Part shown: positions 40,414-55,545 of the stretch, in pieces
Position numbering within the stretch: position 1 is the first letter of the stretch
Layout of the letters: every line of letters begins with the position of its first letter
Origin: Mansonella perstans
Lineage: Eukaryota; Nematoda; Chromadorea; Rhabditida; Onchocercidae
Length of the DNA stretch: 64,000 nt
Direction of reading: 5' to 3'
Assembly: GCA_037074765.1 (NCBI GenBank)
Contig: JBAMDO010000116.1
Coordinates: 106,171 to 170,170, forward strand
Notes under the pieces: generated by a model
The model's input: only the letters and a program-made list of their open reading frames with translations
The model's database searches: none
What the model was told of the DNA's origin: nothing
Program-made: the position numbers and the translations under genes

Positions 40414-41758
40414 TAATAGTTCGGAATAAGTTTAAATTTTTACTATAGAAGCATAATGATAAATTATGAGTAAATGAGACAATGATGGCACAACAGTTTA
40501 AAGACCATTCTATAAACTAAAACTTGAAAAGTTTTAATATACTAGATGTAAGTGCCGAAATTCACAAAATAAGTACAAAATTTGGAAATACTGTTTAGAT
40601 TTAAAACAGATATTCTGGTGAAAAAAAAAAGAAAAAATAACTATTAAATTACATCACAAGTAAGCACATGTTGGTACATTTCATGCAGTGACCCATTTGC
40701 TAATACTGTTCTCTATCACTCTCAGATTATTCAACTCAAATTCAACAAGAAAAAATGTAAACTTACAAAATACTAAATGCTATCTCCATCATAATTCGAT
40801 TTATTCACTAATTCTTAAGAAAAATTTCATTTCAAAAAAAATGATGAAAAGAATGTTATATTAAAATAGTAAAGTAAAACAAAAAAAAAAAAGGTATTAG
40901 AAAATGTGATGTGAAACTGACAAAAACGATGGATTCTTGTGAAAAAAAAAAAAAAAAAAAACATATATTTAAGCAACTTCCGAATTCAATAATCTTCATG
41001 ATGTTATCACAACACTTCTTTATAATTTTTTTTTTATAATGGAATAAATCTTTTTAAAATTCCGAAACAATTTTTCGCTAAAAATCAAATCGTATGATCT
41101 TCACAAATATGAGTAATAATATCCTTCAAAACTGTGAAAAATGGAAGCATTCAATGTAATATTCAGCAATTTCTTTTATTTTCAGCATATTTAAAATAAC
41201 TAATTATGATTACTCGAAATACAGATGAGTATAACATGCTAATTAAATGTTAAAGCATTAAAAATAAATGTTAGATAGTTGAATATACATCATGTTCTGG
41301 TATTATCTAATGTAAACTAAAATAGTATTAAATGTTTGATGAAATGAAGAGTAATTAATTGTAAATTTCATTTCTAAATAAAATTTATGAAATATTAAAA
41401 TAAAATTTCAATTCTCTATCATTCACAAATTATTCTCACAAAAATTAGATAAAACCCAAATGATCTCTAAACTCCCGCACCTTTTACCTTGCAAGTTACT
41501 CTCGGAGAAAAAATTTAATGCATTCAGTTCACCAATGAAAATTTTGTTCCCACAATATTGACAAAAAAAAATTTGCTATTGAAATTGCTAAGAATTATTC
41601 GAGAGATTTGTTACTTCCTTCTATTTTAGTTTAAAAGATTTCTTCTTTAATTTTAATTATTTTTTCTCTCTTTCTCTTATATTAGCTATTTAGCCTTATT
41701 TCTATGCATATGCTAATTTTATGAATTTATTTTGCTATAAAATGAATACTTAATTACG
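40414..41758. other. Shared upstream region of two divergent genes
   Basis: This stretch lies between the minus-strand CCM3 orthologue and the + strand microprotein gene, so it should contain both promoters. It is AT-rich with several poly(A) runs (e.g. near 40940-40960). No specific promoter motif could be supported. Confidence 0.5.
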
Positions 41759-41850
41759 GTATTGTTCATTGAATTATATGTACTAACTTGTGATCGGTCC
41801 AAAATATTGTTCATTGAAATTATATGTACTAATTAGGTGATCGGTCAAAG
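41759..41850. repeat. Tandem duplication (~45 bp) next to a start codon
   Basis: The sequence TATTGTTCATTGAA, then TTATATGTACTAA, then TGATCGGTC occurs at 41759-41806 and again at 41807-41850 with small indels. It ends ten bases before the ATG of the microprotein gene, so it forms that gene's 5' UTR or promoter. Confidence 0.8.
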
Positions 41851-41859
41851 TAAGGAGAG

Positions 41860-42802
41860 ATGTCGTTCTTTTTCTTATTGCTTATTATGTGTATCATCGG
41901 TGCCGTAGGTTATTTTGTTGTAAAGGTTAGTTGCAAAGCGCTAAATGATTAACGAAAGATATTATGAATCTCATATTAGGATAAATTATCATTCATCGAA
42001 GAATTTAATCACTTGTTAACTATCTCTTAGTACCATAAATTAAATTAACAATTCTCATTGCATTAATTAAATTACAATACTATTATGAAAATAATGAGAA
42101 CTTTTTTCAGAAAAAGAGTGCTGCCAGTACAGCAACTGCATCGGTAGTGAGTTTTTTTTCTAGCATTTTACATTTTCACAAATTCAATTGCATTTCTGGT
42201 ATCTACCAGTGATCTAGCAGCATTATTGCTTTAAACATTTTATATTCTTTAATCAATATTTTATTGAAATATTGCAATTATAAAAAGAAATTTTTAGGAT
42301 GATGTAGTCGCTACCGCAAAACCTATGGATCCAACACCGGAACCTAATGTAAAAATGCCTTGACATTACTTTTTTTTGTTTTTGACATCTTCTATTTTGC
42401 ATTTCTCTTTCCTTTTTCATTCTTGAATTAATTTTTTGAGATTTAAAAGTTTTCATTGCAAAAAAATTATAACATTTGAAACAAACTATGAGAGAGTAAA
42501 TAAAATTTCCAATTATTAGTTCACTGTTGATATCATTACTACTTTCCCATACAATCTTCATGTTTCTCAATTCTTTTACTGTCAAAAAAAAAAATGATAA
42601 CACTGAATTGTTGTTGTTTTTTGAAAACTTTTTTGAATGAAAAACGATAGCTATTACATATTATAGATATTAGAAAGCAAAATTGTTATAGGTTTCAACG
42701 CCATTAACTGGAGCGGACTCACAGGTAATAAATGAGAGTAAAAGTGGTTCCAAAAGAAAGAGAAAGAAAAGTAGTAAACGAAAGAAAGCGAAGAAACAGT
42801 GA
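41860..42802 (+). CDS. 86-residue single-pass protein with polybasic tail
   Basis: Exons 41860-41925, 42111-42143, 42298-42348 and 42692-42802 each hold a whole number of codons (22, 11, 17, 37), so all introns are phase 0. Residues 3-21 (FFFLLLIMCIIGAVGYFVV) are a membrane anchor or uncleaved signal. Residues 22-50 are Ala/Thr/Pro-rich linker with an acidic patch. Residues 67-86 are SKSGSKRKRKKSSKRKKAKK and Q, an extreme basic cluster that would bind acidic phospholipid or nucleic acid, or serve as a nuclear or ER-retention type signal. No family is recognised. The short size and the modular phase-0 introns mean exons could be skipped without a frameshift. An AATAAA lies 200 bases downstream (43003). 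Confidence 0.7.
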
Positions 42803-43002
42803 ACGATAAATGATGATCTATTGGTGAACTTCTCTTTCCTTTGCGAACAACAAATTTTACAGCTTGCAATAACTAACAAATCATGTTACATAATTTCTAT
42901 ATCTCCATATTTTTCTTAATTCTTACTCCCTAACTTCTCTCTCAATGTATCACTAAGATAAATTTTTCATCTCTTAATCACTTTATAAATTTTTTACATA
43001 TC

Positions 43003-43008
43003 AATAAA
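43003..43008 (+). terminator. Poly(A) signal candidate of the microprotein gene
   Basis: AATAAA 200 bases after the stop at 42802. Confidence 0.4.
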
Positions 43009-46000
43009 TCTCACTGCAAGAAATATTAAAACAAGCAAGTAAAATAAATTTAAAATTCTCAAAATATAGTGAACTTCCAACAGTTCTAATGGTTTCTCCG
43101 TTCAACTATTCCCATCTATCTATTTCCTTATTGCATTCTATCAATAGTTGAACATTATATTTATTTTGCTCCCACAGAATAAATCTCTGTTAGGTTTCAT
43201 TCAGCTATTTATGTCGTAAAATTGGATTTCTTCGCTAATTGGTAACACATGATGTACTTGCAAAGTGCTTGTTCGTCGTTTGTTCCGCGAAAGATATAAT
43301 AAAATTTGAATTGATTAAAATTCACGTATCTTTTTTTTTCTTGACTGGTGAGATATCATAAGATACGGCTGAATAATTTTTTTCTTTGATTTTCATTTTC
43401 AGGTCTATATCTGTTTTTAATCACGCAGCTCATGTACAAATCTTTACTAAATTTCATTGAAATTTTCGGCATCACTGTAAAAAGTTTGACTAATTGTGAT
43501 ACAAGTAAGAAGTAAGTTTCAAATAAGCACATAGGAAATTTATGGGATTATATTTACTAGGCAATTAATAGTTATGAAGAGTTATTGAACAATAAATTAA
43601 ATACAATTTGAAAATTAACAGAATGGGGAATTTGTTATCAAATGAATTGTTGTTGCAAAAGGTATCTTCAACGATTTGCATCACGTATGAATATCCTTGC
43701 TAAATATAAGCAATCATCTGGTTATCATTGTCTGAAATGGAAAAAAATTTTTGAATCTTTTTGAAAAAGTGGAAGTTTTTTAAATGTAACATTCAAAATG
43801 CGTGCTGCGTTCATACACAACTAGGAAGCAGCACTTCGATGTTATCTGATTTGCATCCGATAAACAAGAAATGAATACGTGTCAGTCAGTACAGGGTCTT
43901 GAAAGTACATAATGTCATCAAATGTGGGAAATTGAAATACAAATCAATTATCATTTTAATTATAATTTAAAACATATATGCAAAAGTCCATCTCACGCGG
44001 ATATTTCTCGCAATGTCTTACTGTAAATTATGTTAGATTTCGAGAACGGTAATTTTTGATAAATTTTAATAATGCACAATTGTTTAGAAGTTATACATTC
44101 AGAACTATCAAAATACAGAAGTAAGCTTTGAAGACTAAGTTGAATTTAACGGAAAACAGGTAGACCAAAGTAATATTGATTCCTTCACTAATTCCATCCA
44201 TTATGAATATCATCAAGTAAAATCAACTATCCTCAATCAACTGTGCAAAAGAAGTTCTAGGATACAGTATTTGTTTAGTTATAATAATATGCAAAGTTTC
44301 AAAAGTACAGATATGTGTGTTGTGTATCGATAATTTATTTTGTCAGATATTATTTCATCCAGTTGTCAAATAGAACTCAGGTGTATCCATATATAAAGCA
44401 TACTGAAAGTATTCAGACCTGAATTCTTGTATCCATTTGACCAAACGGACTTCCCATCGCATTTCTTGTTATTGCACCTGTTGCTTTAAAACCAATCGTA
44501 TAGATCAATGCTTAGTTGAATGAACCGTACTCTCCATAAGTATCTAAAACATATAAAACGATTAATTTTTCATAATTTAACAAAAAAAAAAAAAAAAAAC
44601 GAGAACGGTACTTGAATTCCACTGCATCATCAGATTTTGCACAAATCATCAATTTTGCATAAAATTGGAGTATTTCGTACGCAATATCAGAAAAAATGAA
44701 AACTAAGGAGAGAATCCAGGCTGTTTTGCATGCAGTTGAAGTGATTAAAAGTGTGGAAAAGTATCCACCGGGTTTTATTCAAAAAAGGCGAAAAATTCAT
44801 TCTTTATTTTATTTTGAATACTGATTCCAATAATCATATTTCTTGATCACGTAGAAAAACATCAGTCCTGTCGAAATTCTGCGATGATAACTCAATTATA
44901 TAGCAAAGTAGGTGGTGAGATCCCACTTTGCATTAGCCAAATTTCACATTAAACCATAAAAATACAAAAATTATCAACTATATAAGAAGACTGTTATATT
45001 CTCAAAGGAATATAAAGGAACTATAGAACAGATCTTAAACTATTTTGCAATTAAATTTACTATCTTGGCTAAAGTGCTTAATTTTTTCCTGTTTATGGAT
45101 TAAAATGGAAATTCTCTTCAATTAAAATTATTTCATGATAAAAAAACTCCAAGAACACTTCCATGATTTTCACTTCTAAAAACTTAAAAGGTCACAGTAG
45201 TCACAATACTGTCATCAAAAAAAAAAATCAATCAGCGATTAAAGAGGATTAAACAAATTATCCTGCGTTATTGACCTGAGGTCATCGCTGCTTGATTTCG
45301 TTAGTAAGTACAACGCATGAGCTAACTTCGCAATACACTTTTCTCTTATAGATAAATCTTACTTCAACGTGACCAAATACTGTAATTCAGAAGTTGAAAT
45401 CGCCTTGAATTCGTAGTACAAAAATGAATTAGTTCAAATTAAGAAACAAAAAACTGAATTTTACTGCCACTAAACAAATATGAAGAACCAACTTTGTAAT
45501 TTTTCGCTACGCAGCAAAATTTACATATGCCTACATAATCATAATTGGCTTAAATTTCAAAATTTTTTACTATCACCTCTGAGCTACACTTGTTTTCATC
45601 ACCTGTAACAGCGTTTGCATTGCTCTGTGATCTCTTCTTGATAATGACTTTTGTTGTGTTGTTTGCTCTCTAAGTTAGTTGCAGTTAACTTCTCAAGCAT
45701 CATATTTCGCTTTATTAAATTATGCAGAAGTAAAAACTTATTTTCTATCCCCTCTTCCTTTCAATTCCGAAATACATTGCACCGAACAGATTTTCAGCTT
45801 TTCAAATTTGAAAGATATGTCCTTTTTATAAAAATAAAATAGCCTGAAATAACTGAATAACTATGAAGTATATAAGCAAAATGAAAAGAAATATAACTTG
45901 AAAGAATAAATTTCATGTATTTCGGACTCCACATTTTTCTTCCGCTGTTCATTTTTTATGACAAATAAAATTTGCACATAAAATCAGAAATAATTCTAAA

Positions 46001-48641
46001 TTATAGAATAATATGACTAATTATAATTAAAATGGCAATTATTTATTGAAAGAGTGAATAAGGAATTGAAAAATTTATGCTTAGTGACTGTGATAATTGA
46101 GCAGTATAAGGATGGCTTGTCAAATTCTACAAACTATAAACAGCTGTTATTGTTGAAACTTTTCAAATCCTCGTCAGTGCATATAGAAAAAAAGAGAGAA
46201 AGAGAGAGGACTATGAATAACTCATGAAAATGAGGAAAGTTACAAATAGATTTTTGTGATATCAATGATTGGCATGCAAGTTTCTGGTATAAGATAGAGT
46301 CATTTAATATGTTCAGTTTTGGTTTGAAATAAAAAATTCTGTTTTGAGATCAATTTCCATATACCTCAAACTTATGCAAATTTAGCGTACGGTGTTATTG
46401 CACATACCTATTTCAATTAATAATCTAATGTATAGCACTGTTGCATATTAAAATGGACTGCGAAAATTGAGCAGTATAAGAATAATTTAATCAATTTCTA
46501 CAAAAGCGGCAAAAAGGCAAAAATATGCAAAATTTAATCTCCAGCAGGTAAAAAAAATGAGTCTATGCAATACAATAATTATATATCAAAAAAAGAGTAT
46601 TGAATGAAATGATAATAATATGATTTCAACATTTAGTGTTATAAAGTTACAATTACATTAATATGAGGAAATAATATCATTTCGAAAAAAGCAAAGGAAA
46701 AGTTGAGGAAAAATGCAAATTACGTTAAATTTTTTCATATCAAAGGAAAAAAGAAATTATATCAATAAAGCGGAGAACAATAACTGTTTAACTGAAAAAT
46801 TATTTCGTTGTGTGAAAGGCGATCCTTGTTTTGCGAAAGGAACGAATATAATACAACTATTGTTGACACGCTTCTCTCTTCATCCATTTCTACATCATTT
46901 CATTTTTTCTCAGTTATGAAAAGTTCTGGTCGCTGTAGGCCTGACTGATGTTTTAGCATTACAAGGAGATTTTAAATAGGAATATTTGGATTCAAAAAAA
47001 AAATTTGAAATACTGAAACAAATCTAGAAAAAATGGATAAATTAAATGGTCAAGGAACACAACGTTATTCAAAAATTTCCATTTGCTCATATTGCTTTAT
47101 CATGAAGTTATATTAAAATTACATGAATTTATTGTTGCCAAAAATTTTTTAAAATTTTAGTCAAATATAAACAAATCAATAAGACTGAATGGTATTCATT
47201 TGAGCTTATGCAAAGAAGCAACTTATTGATCGATGTTAAAGATCTTAGATTAAGTGATATTATAGGAATCTGGTATATAATTGTAAGTATATATCATAGC
47301 CTATTGAATTTTTGTTCTAAATGTAATTAAAAAAAGTGCATGTTGGGCCTTATTAAATCGAATAATTGCTTTTTGTTTCACTGCTTTTCTCCCTCTCCTT
47401 CGTTCTTTGTGAAGTTGAATTTTAAATACTGGAAGGAAGCAAATTGGCATCACTTCATTGAGCATTATTTTTTCCAAATATGGAACTTCACCCTTTACAG
47501 GTATAAAATATTATCCTTTCCAGGTATAGAACATTACCCTTTTCAGTTGTAGATTGATTCAACAAATTCATTCTATCAGCATGAAAACTGGATACATTTT
47601 TTGATTCATTAAATGACCCCGATGATATCTGTGATCAAATTTTAACCAATTTCTAAATGTTGCTCCAAGTGATTTTCTTGTAAGCATTAAACATCTAATT
47701 CATAGATTTAAACTGCTTATAAAGATTTAATTAAATTTAAATCAAACAAAACTTAACAATAATTTCCGTGCCATAATTTGTGAGGACTTTTTTTTATGAT
47801 AAATTATTCGTCATTATAAATATTAGCAAAGGAACACTAATAAATGATTGTTACAATTAAACAATGATTGATCTAAATAGGTCAACAAAATTTATCAATT
47901 TTTTCTCTTCAACAATGAATTTATTTGAATGACCCAAATTAAAAAATGAATCGCATTAATCTCTTTCATCTTTTTCTTTAAAAATGTTTCAATTTTCAGC
48001 AGTTACAGAATTAAACATCATATCATTCGTATGAATATTAAGAAGTTAGTGAAAATTGAATAATTTTTGTGACTATAATTAAACAATACAAAAAAGCACT
48101 TCAAGTATTTTTAAAATATACTTTCATAAGGCAAAAAAAGCAGAAATGACCAACAATGAGTGTCACATAAGGAATGTTGTATGACCTTGCAAATATTTGA
48201 TAATTTAATGTTCGCTGATACTTTGCTGTTAGTCGTAACCAGTGAACCTTCGATAGGGAGGAAAAAGCTGCACTATTTTAAGATCTTTTTGAATTTTTGA
48301 AGTCACTTTTTTTCACAGTATTTTACACAAAATTAGTCATTTTAAAAGTATTCACTTAAAGCCTTAAGAAGCAGATTAGAAGCTAAAGAAGTCATTTTGA
48401 AGTTTCCATCAAGTGACAATTAAAATCAAAAAGTTTTTTTAAAAACCCTACACAACAATTTAAAACACTTTTCAAGATAAGGTGGCCTGGAATTGTCATT
48501 AGTTAGGAAGTTATTAAAAAGAATTATTTAAATAAAATATAAAGATCTCTCAATAGTAAGTTACTCAAGGATCACAGTAATTAGATAACAACAAAAATGT
48601 TGGCTACATGACTTCATTAAAAGTGATTATATCAGCTCTGT
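43009..48641. other. 5.6 kb without a supported gene
   Basis: Chance frames only. Features seen are an 18-base poly(A) run at ~44581, a GA-rich tract near 46188-46210, and a ~30-base motif present twice (46086-46135 and 46454-46505, containing AATTGAGCAGTATAAG). A 42-codon frame at 44696-44824 preceded by an acceptor-like site is noted but not called. Confidence 0.55.
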
Positions 48642-50882
<2,241 letters not shown>

Positions 50883-53800
50883 CGCTCATAATACCAACGC
50901 AAATCAAGTAAACTATAAATTGAAAAATAACTGAGGATTTTGATTGCTATGCAGATGCAATTTACTCTTGATCCTTAACAACTATTAGCTAGCGATATCC
51001 ATTTGAAGATATCTGATCTAAATGAAATTCTATTAGAATGGGTAAATTAAAAGAAGCAATTTTATGAATGTGCTTTTTAATTCACTCATTTTGGTATCTG
51101 TCGACAAAATGACTCTAATAAGCGTTTTTGTCTTGTTGAAGACACTAAAAATTCATAAATTCATAAAATCCAAAATCACTAACTTCAAAAGAAAACATTG
51201 GCATTAATATGTGCTTATCAAATATAAGTTTTCGGAAAACATTACAAAGCATAATCTGTCTAAATTTAGTTATAAACTTCAAAATAAAAAAAACGGCACA
51301 TAAATTGCTGGTCATTCATTTGGGGCGTTATTCAGCCGTAAGCAATGACCCAATTACCCACATTTCTTTTAATTGAAAATAGTAAGTTATCATGATGGTA
51401 GTTCTTCTTTGTCGATAAATATCAAACCAGAAATAGTATCTCATTTGTTTTCCGGATAATTGAAATTAAAAAATGGACACTTTGCCTTTATACAAACTCC
51501 AATTCGTTGAAAAAATTTCTCCGAATTACTTTCTATTGTAGTTATAAAATTTCTAGTCGAACGCTTTAAATTACTTTTCACAAATTTCCAACGAAAAATA
51601 AACCCAGCAACACAACAAGATGATGAAAAATTAAATTAAAATGAAAAAAGAAAAGTTAGAGAACAGTAAAAAGTCAATTAAATATTAATTGAAATCGTTG
51701 ACGTTTTTTATGAATTAAAATACAAATATAGGTACTATTTCTACCCACGATTAGTGCTATTTTTATGATATATAAATCTGCCATTTTCATGATATTTTAA
51801 TTCAGGATAAGTCGATTTATGAAATTTATTAATCTGGAAAAAAAATCAAATAAATTCAAGATGTGGTAGTCGAAGAGAGATTGATCTATTTAAAAATGGA
51901 AATTGTATCAAAAATGTTTCTAAAAAAACAAGAAACTGATGCAAGTAAAATGAACCGATAGCTGGAATAGAGAGAAATACGGACGAATGGATAAAATGGA
52001 AAATCTACAGAAATTTTATAACCAAAATTTAGTAAAGAAATATATCCATTTTTAAAAAATTCAGTTGTTAAATTGAAATGACATTTTTGCCCCAAATCCC
52101 TGCCGATCAGCGGATACTTCATTCACTATTAGTTGTTTCAAATGCTACTTCTATCCATTAAACAAACCACATCTATCTTTAGGTGCCATTTCGGCACTTC
52201 CTTTGTCAAAAACGATGTACAACTTCTTTTGAAAAAACTTTACAAACATTTTTATCACTTTTGAATTTCAACAAACCTACCAGTCATGCAGAATAAATTA
52301 AGATTTTAAAAAAATAAGTTTTCAAGTTACTACTAATGTAAAAAATTAGAAGAACATCAAAATAATGCTATTTTCACTCTTAGCTTCAATCGCTCAGTTC
52401 TTTTAATTAGTTCTGAGTCTGAGCTGTAAGTTCTAAGATGATAGGAAATTAAAAATTGTAATTTCTTAAATAGAATATGAAAAAACTCAATCAAGGAATA
52501 ACCACAGGAAGTAAGTGGATATTTATCTTGCTTATTCAAAGATTCCTATCTTACTTTAAAAATATCTCTTCAGTAGTTAAAAATTTTTGATTAGAATAGA
52601 AACATATAATTACAAAGACAGAAACTTAAAATAATTTTCTAGCCGTTTCTTTTTAGGTTTGAACCAATTATTTTCTTGTTGTTCACTTCTAAACTCAATA
52701 TGATTATTCATTTTAAAGTTTTTTAATGGTTAGAAATATTTCACACTTCCTTCGAATGAAATTATTAGTTAAAAATTTAGTTGGGCTGTAAATCATACCA
52801 CCGTACAAATTGTTCATAATTGATTCGGATGCAAATTTTATTTCAATATTTATTATTTTAAGTGATTTTAAATAACATAGATTGCGTTGCTTATCATTGA
52901 AAAGAACTCCAATAATTAAGTATTCCAAAAAAATAGATATTTAGAAGGATCCAACTATTTCAAAATCATCGTTTAAAGTGAGTAAAATTGTTTAATTAAG
53001 TTGTATTTGCCTGCTGTTTTTACAACCATTCCAAAAAGTAATAATGAAGGAACAATTACAATTATAAATCAGTCAATGTGAACGGTAACACATTATTAGG
53101 CTACTTCAAATTTTTTTAGTTTGTTTCAATTTTTTAGTGGCTAAATTTAATTTTCAGTTGGTAGTTACTGCTTCAGTGAGCATCATATTTTTTAATTTAA
53201 TCACATAACTGTCTTTAATGCTATATCTAATAATTCTCACCAGCTTAATAATTAAATAATTTTATGTTCTTTAATAATCAAATGATTATATACTTTTGAT
53301 ATATAATTTTAAATATTGCATTAATCGATTAATTTGGCAGTGAAAGGTATTCTTTTGAAGAAATCAAGCATCAAGCTGATATCAAATTGATCTGGCTTCA
53401 AAATAGTGACGCATTACTTACTATATTAATTTGTCTGAAAAACAAGTTTTTGACAGGAAAACGAGCAAAGAAATTCCAACAACACTAATAAATTTAAAAG
53501 TTCAGAATTACTACCTAATTAAAATTCTTTTTCACTAACTTTAAACTATAATTAAAAAAATCTTGTTCATATAATCTGGAACAAAATGGACAAAATTTGA
53601 TATAAAATCCTGTTCTTCCCTGTCATCCATTGGAATTAATGATTTTAGTAAGTAAGGAGGTCATGAAAAAGTTGCGCAAAATTATAGTATGCCTATGTTC
53701 TTGCAGGATACTTACAGAGAAACAAATTTTGCATTAATTTAAATCATTCAGGATGGTTCTGTAATTGAATAAATTTGATAAAGTGATTTCGTGACTAAAA

Positions 53801-54600
53801 TATGCTATAATTATTTTATAAAATATCAAAATCCTTCACGCATGGATCATTTTTTTGCTGATTCTATACTCATTTTTCTTTTTTCAGCAAATTTTTTCTT
53901 AAATTTATTATATTCATGATTTGATTTTGAATGAACTTTTTTTTCCTCAATAGAATTATTATAAATATTTCAATTACTTGTATTTCTAGTTAAGTTCCCA
54001 TAAATTTAATTTTTTTTCCGCTTGAACCTAGTATATTTTCTTTTCGCTTCTATGAACCTAGTGTATTGTAGTACCTGATATTTATTTGAAGAACTTTTAA
54101 ATCAAGTTAATTTCGAGTCAAACGTTAGCTTGTGAAGTATTTGCTCCTGTACACTTTTAATTCTTTAAAAGCTTTTATGCATCTGCAACTTTGCAACTTT
54201 TCAAATAATTCCATGAATTAACTCTTTTAACTAATTATTGGAAACGAACTTGAAGAAGCCTTAGTTTCTTGGTGTTACTGAAAAGTTAAATAATTTTTAA
54301 AAACTTACCTTATCTACAAATCTTGAATGTAACTATGAAAAGTTTTACACTTGGCAGTTTTGTATGTAAATTTCTCTTGTAGCAGTAAGAATACTGTTAA
54401 TTTGCAAAAATTCTATACGCCTGATTGTTAAAAAAATCGCTTTACACATGCTATCATCAGGTTCTTCACATTCCTCCTTAATTTTATTTTTTAAGTCGTT
54501 ATATTAATGCTTACACACTTGCATCATCGTTCTATCTTAATATTGATATTATTTCGCACATCTCCTTATTATATTGGTATCTGGGCAGTAATAAAAACTA
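50883..54600. other. 3.7 kb upstream of the collagen, no gene seen
   Basis: No coding segment is supported on either strand. The part nearest 50883 must hold the collagen promoter and trans-splice or 5' UTR sequence, but no motif stands out. The rest is AT-rich. Confidence 0.55.
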
Positions 54601-54781
54601 TAACTAACTGTACATTCCAAGTCCAATTCGTGAAACCGTCGACGAGTACGTAAGCCATTCTTATCGAATATTTTTCTTCCTGAACTAAAAAATTTTCACG
54701 AAATAAGTTTTTTTGCGCCCAAGGTGAGGTTGAGACCGAAATCTATCATAACAAAAAATATCAACTGAAATTCTTGCCAAT

Positions 54782-55545
54782 ATGACCTGCACAATAATAG
54801 AAATTATTAAAACAGTAAAAGAGAAACTGGAAAGACTCCTTCACAAAGTACGGGCATTGAAAATCAAACCTCCGGAACCAAGTTTGATGACAAAGGAACG
54901 ACTTCAATTGTACGAAACTAAAGGCAACTCTTCGAAGAAAAAATCTTGCGATTGTAAATGTGCATCAAATCAATCGAATCAGCGAACGACAAATAAATTG
55001 AATACGTACTCTTACTATGACAAGAAAAAATAAGAAAAATACGAAGCAACAAAAGCAGAAACAGAAATCTTCAAGTTGATACGTGAAGCGAACAAAGCGA
55101 TCATCACAATGATTATGTTAAAAAAAAAAGAGATGGAACAATGATATGGAGAAACTGAAATTAACTTCGAGTTTGTTTTAAATGCTATCTAATATCACTG
55201 AGGTAATTATTTATCCAAATGTCAATCTCCCTAAATTGTCCTTGCTCACTTTCAATGGTGATTCATGATACTATGAGAATTCTAGACTAGCTTTAATGCC
55301 GCTATTTATATGTTTACTTACTTTACTTACTGTTTAATTATTTACCGCTGTTTACTTTAATGCCGCTCTCTACAAAGCTATACAAGAAATCCAAGAATTA
55401 AATTACTTAGTTTCCTACCTAAAAGGAACAGTATTGCAAGCCGCAACGGATTATGAATAGGAAATTATGAAATTGTACGAAAAATGTTGGCTAAAAAGTA
55501 TTAATTCTCCTCTAAGTTTCTCCATTTTGATCTCACTACAAATGA
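54782..55545 (+). pseudogene. Decayed retrotransposon gag (probable BEL/Pao)
   Basis: An 83-codon open frame (54782-55033) with a Lys-rich helical start and a CDCKC motif is followed, after stops and frame changes, by two segments typical of BEL/Pao Gag. One is the LPKLSLLTFNGD-type motif near 55228-55256. The other, near 55380-55460, reads EIQELNYLVSYLKGTVLQAA, like the family's 'KFNYLxSxLxGxAxxA' region. The spacing and order match Gag, but the frame is broken several times. No pol, protease or LTR is adjacent. BEL/Pao elements are common in filarial genomes. The family name rests on recalled motif resemblance, so the element could belong to another LTR group. Confidence 0.55.

Noticed and set aside
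44696..44824. 42-codon frame starting MKTKERIQAVLHAVEVIKSV, after an AATATCAG site
   Set aside because: Reads like coding sequence but is too short, with no further exons or family; would need transcript evidence.
46188..46210. GA-rich tract considered as a GAA target for the zinc-finger array
   Set aside because: It is GAGA-type rather than GAA triplets and too short to support a link.
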